The notes under the pieces were generated by a model, which made no database searches, had not been told where the DNA came from, and saw only the letters and a program-made list of their open reading frames with translations. From positions 1 through 6,255 of the forward strand of contig CALDZQ010000215.1 of NCBI GenBank assembly GCA_937944035.1: DNA of 6,255 nucleotides. The letters run 5' to 3'. The stretch is from an uncultured Neomegalonema sp. GTDB taxonomy: Bacteria > Pseudomonadota > Alphaproteobacteria > Rhodobacterales > Rhodobacteraceae. The translations under genes were made by a program, and so were the position numbers. Shown here piece by piece: positions 6,199 through 6,255 of this stretch (position 1 is the first letter of the stretch; the number at the start of each line of letters is the position of its first letter).

Positions 6199-6255
6199 AA
6201 CGACGCCTTCCCCGCTACTTGTTTTGACGCGTTTTCCGAGTCGGGCAATGAACCC
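6199..6255. other. Non-coding tail at the right edge
   Basis: These 57 bases after the hydrolase stop contain no hairpin followed by a T-run and no recognisable RNA. An ATG at 6250-6252 begins MNP but has no clear ribosome site and is cut by the edge, so it is not called as a gene. Confidence 0.3.

Noticed and set aside
1..6255. No GATATC site seen by eye in the window, which could suggest avoidance of the restriction target.
   Set aside because: Only one or two sites would be expected by chance in this length, and methylation would protect them anyway, so absence here means little; a whole-genome count is needed.

Overview
The window looks like a piece of chromosome from a GC-rich Gram-negative bacterium, most likely an alphaproteobacterium. 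The host genes are roughly 60-65% GC in the 60-base blocks I counted. A lytic transglycosylase (slt) is divergent from dapA, and smpB lies on the dapA strand. From memory this slt / dapA-smpB order recurs in Alphaproteobacteria. I cannot name a species or a firm order.

Layout. On the minus strand, reading from about 3122 down to 1: dapA (4-hydroxy-tetrahydrodipicolinate synthase, 3122-2223), an EcoRV-like type II restriction endonuclease (2222-1392), its M.EcoRV-like adenine methyltransferase (1395-490), and smpB (458 to beyond the left edge, 3' end missing). On the plus strand: slt, a soluble lytic murein transglycosylase (3265-5199), and an alpha/beta hydrolase with a TTG start (5314-6198). 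A 142-base spacer (3123-3264) separates the two directions and should hold both promoters. No gap between genes exceeds 300 bases. The last 57 bases (6199-6255) hold nothing I recognise.

Main point. A compact restriction-modification pair of clearly lower GC (about 28-40% in sampled blocks) lies between two housekeeping genes that normally neighbour each other. It is joined very tightly: the dapA stop TGA is followed at once by the endonuclease ATG, the endonuclease and methyltransferase overlap in an ATGA, and smpB begins 31 bases after the methyltransferase stop. No integrase, transposase, long flanking repeat or controller (C) gene is visible. The pair therefore probably depends on the dapA promoter, and smpB may now be expressed through it. 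The endonuclease keeps the EcoRV catalytic residues and the DNA-reading loop, so the predicted target is GATATC, or a close relative, with methylation of the first A.

How the genes work together. DapA makes the lysine/meso-diaminopimelate precursor of peptidoglycan, Slt cuts peptidoglycan in the periplasm, and SmpB rescues stalled ribosomes with tmRNA. The restriction pair is an accessory defence or selfish module that uses this conserved operon. Comparisons with EcoRV, M.EcoRV, E. coli DapA, SmpB and Slt70 are from memory, not from a computed alignment.
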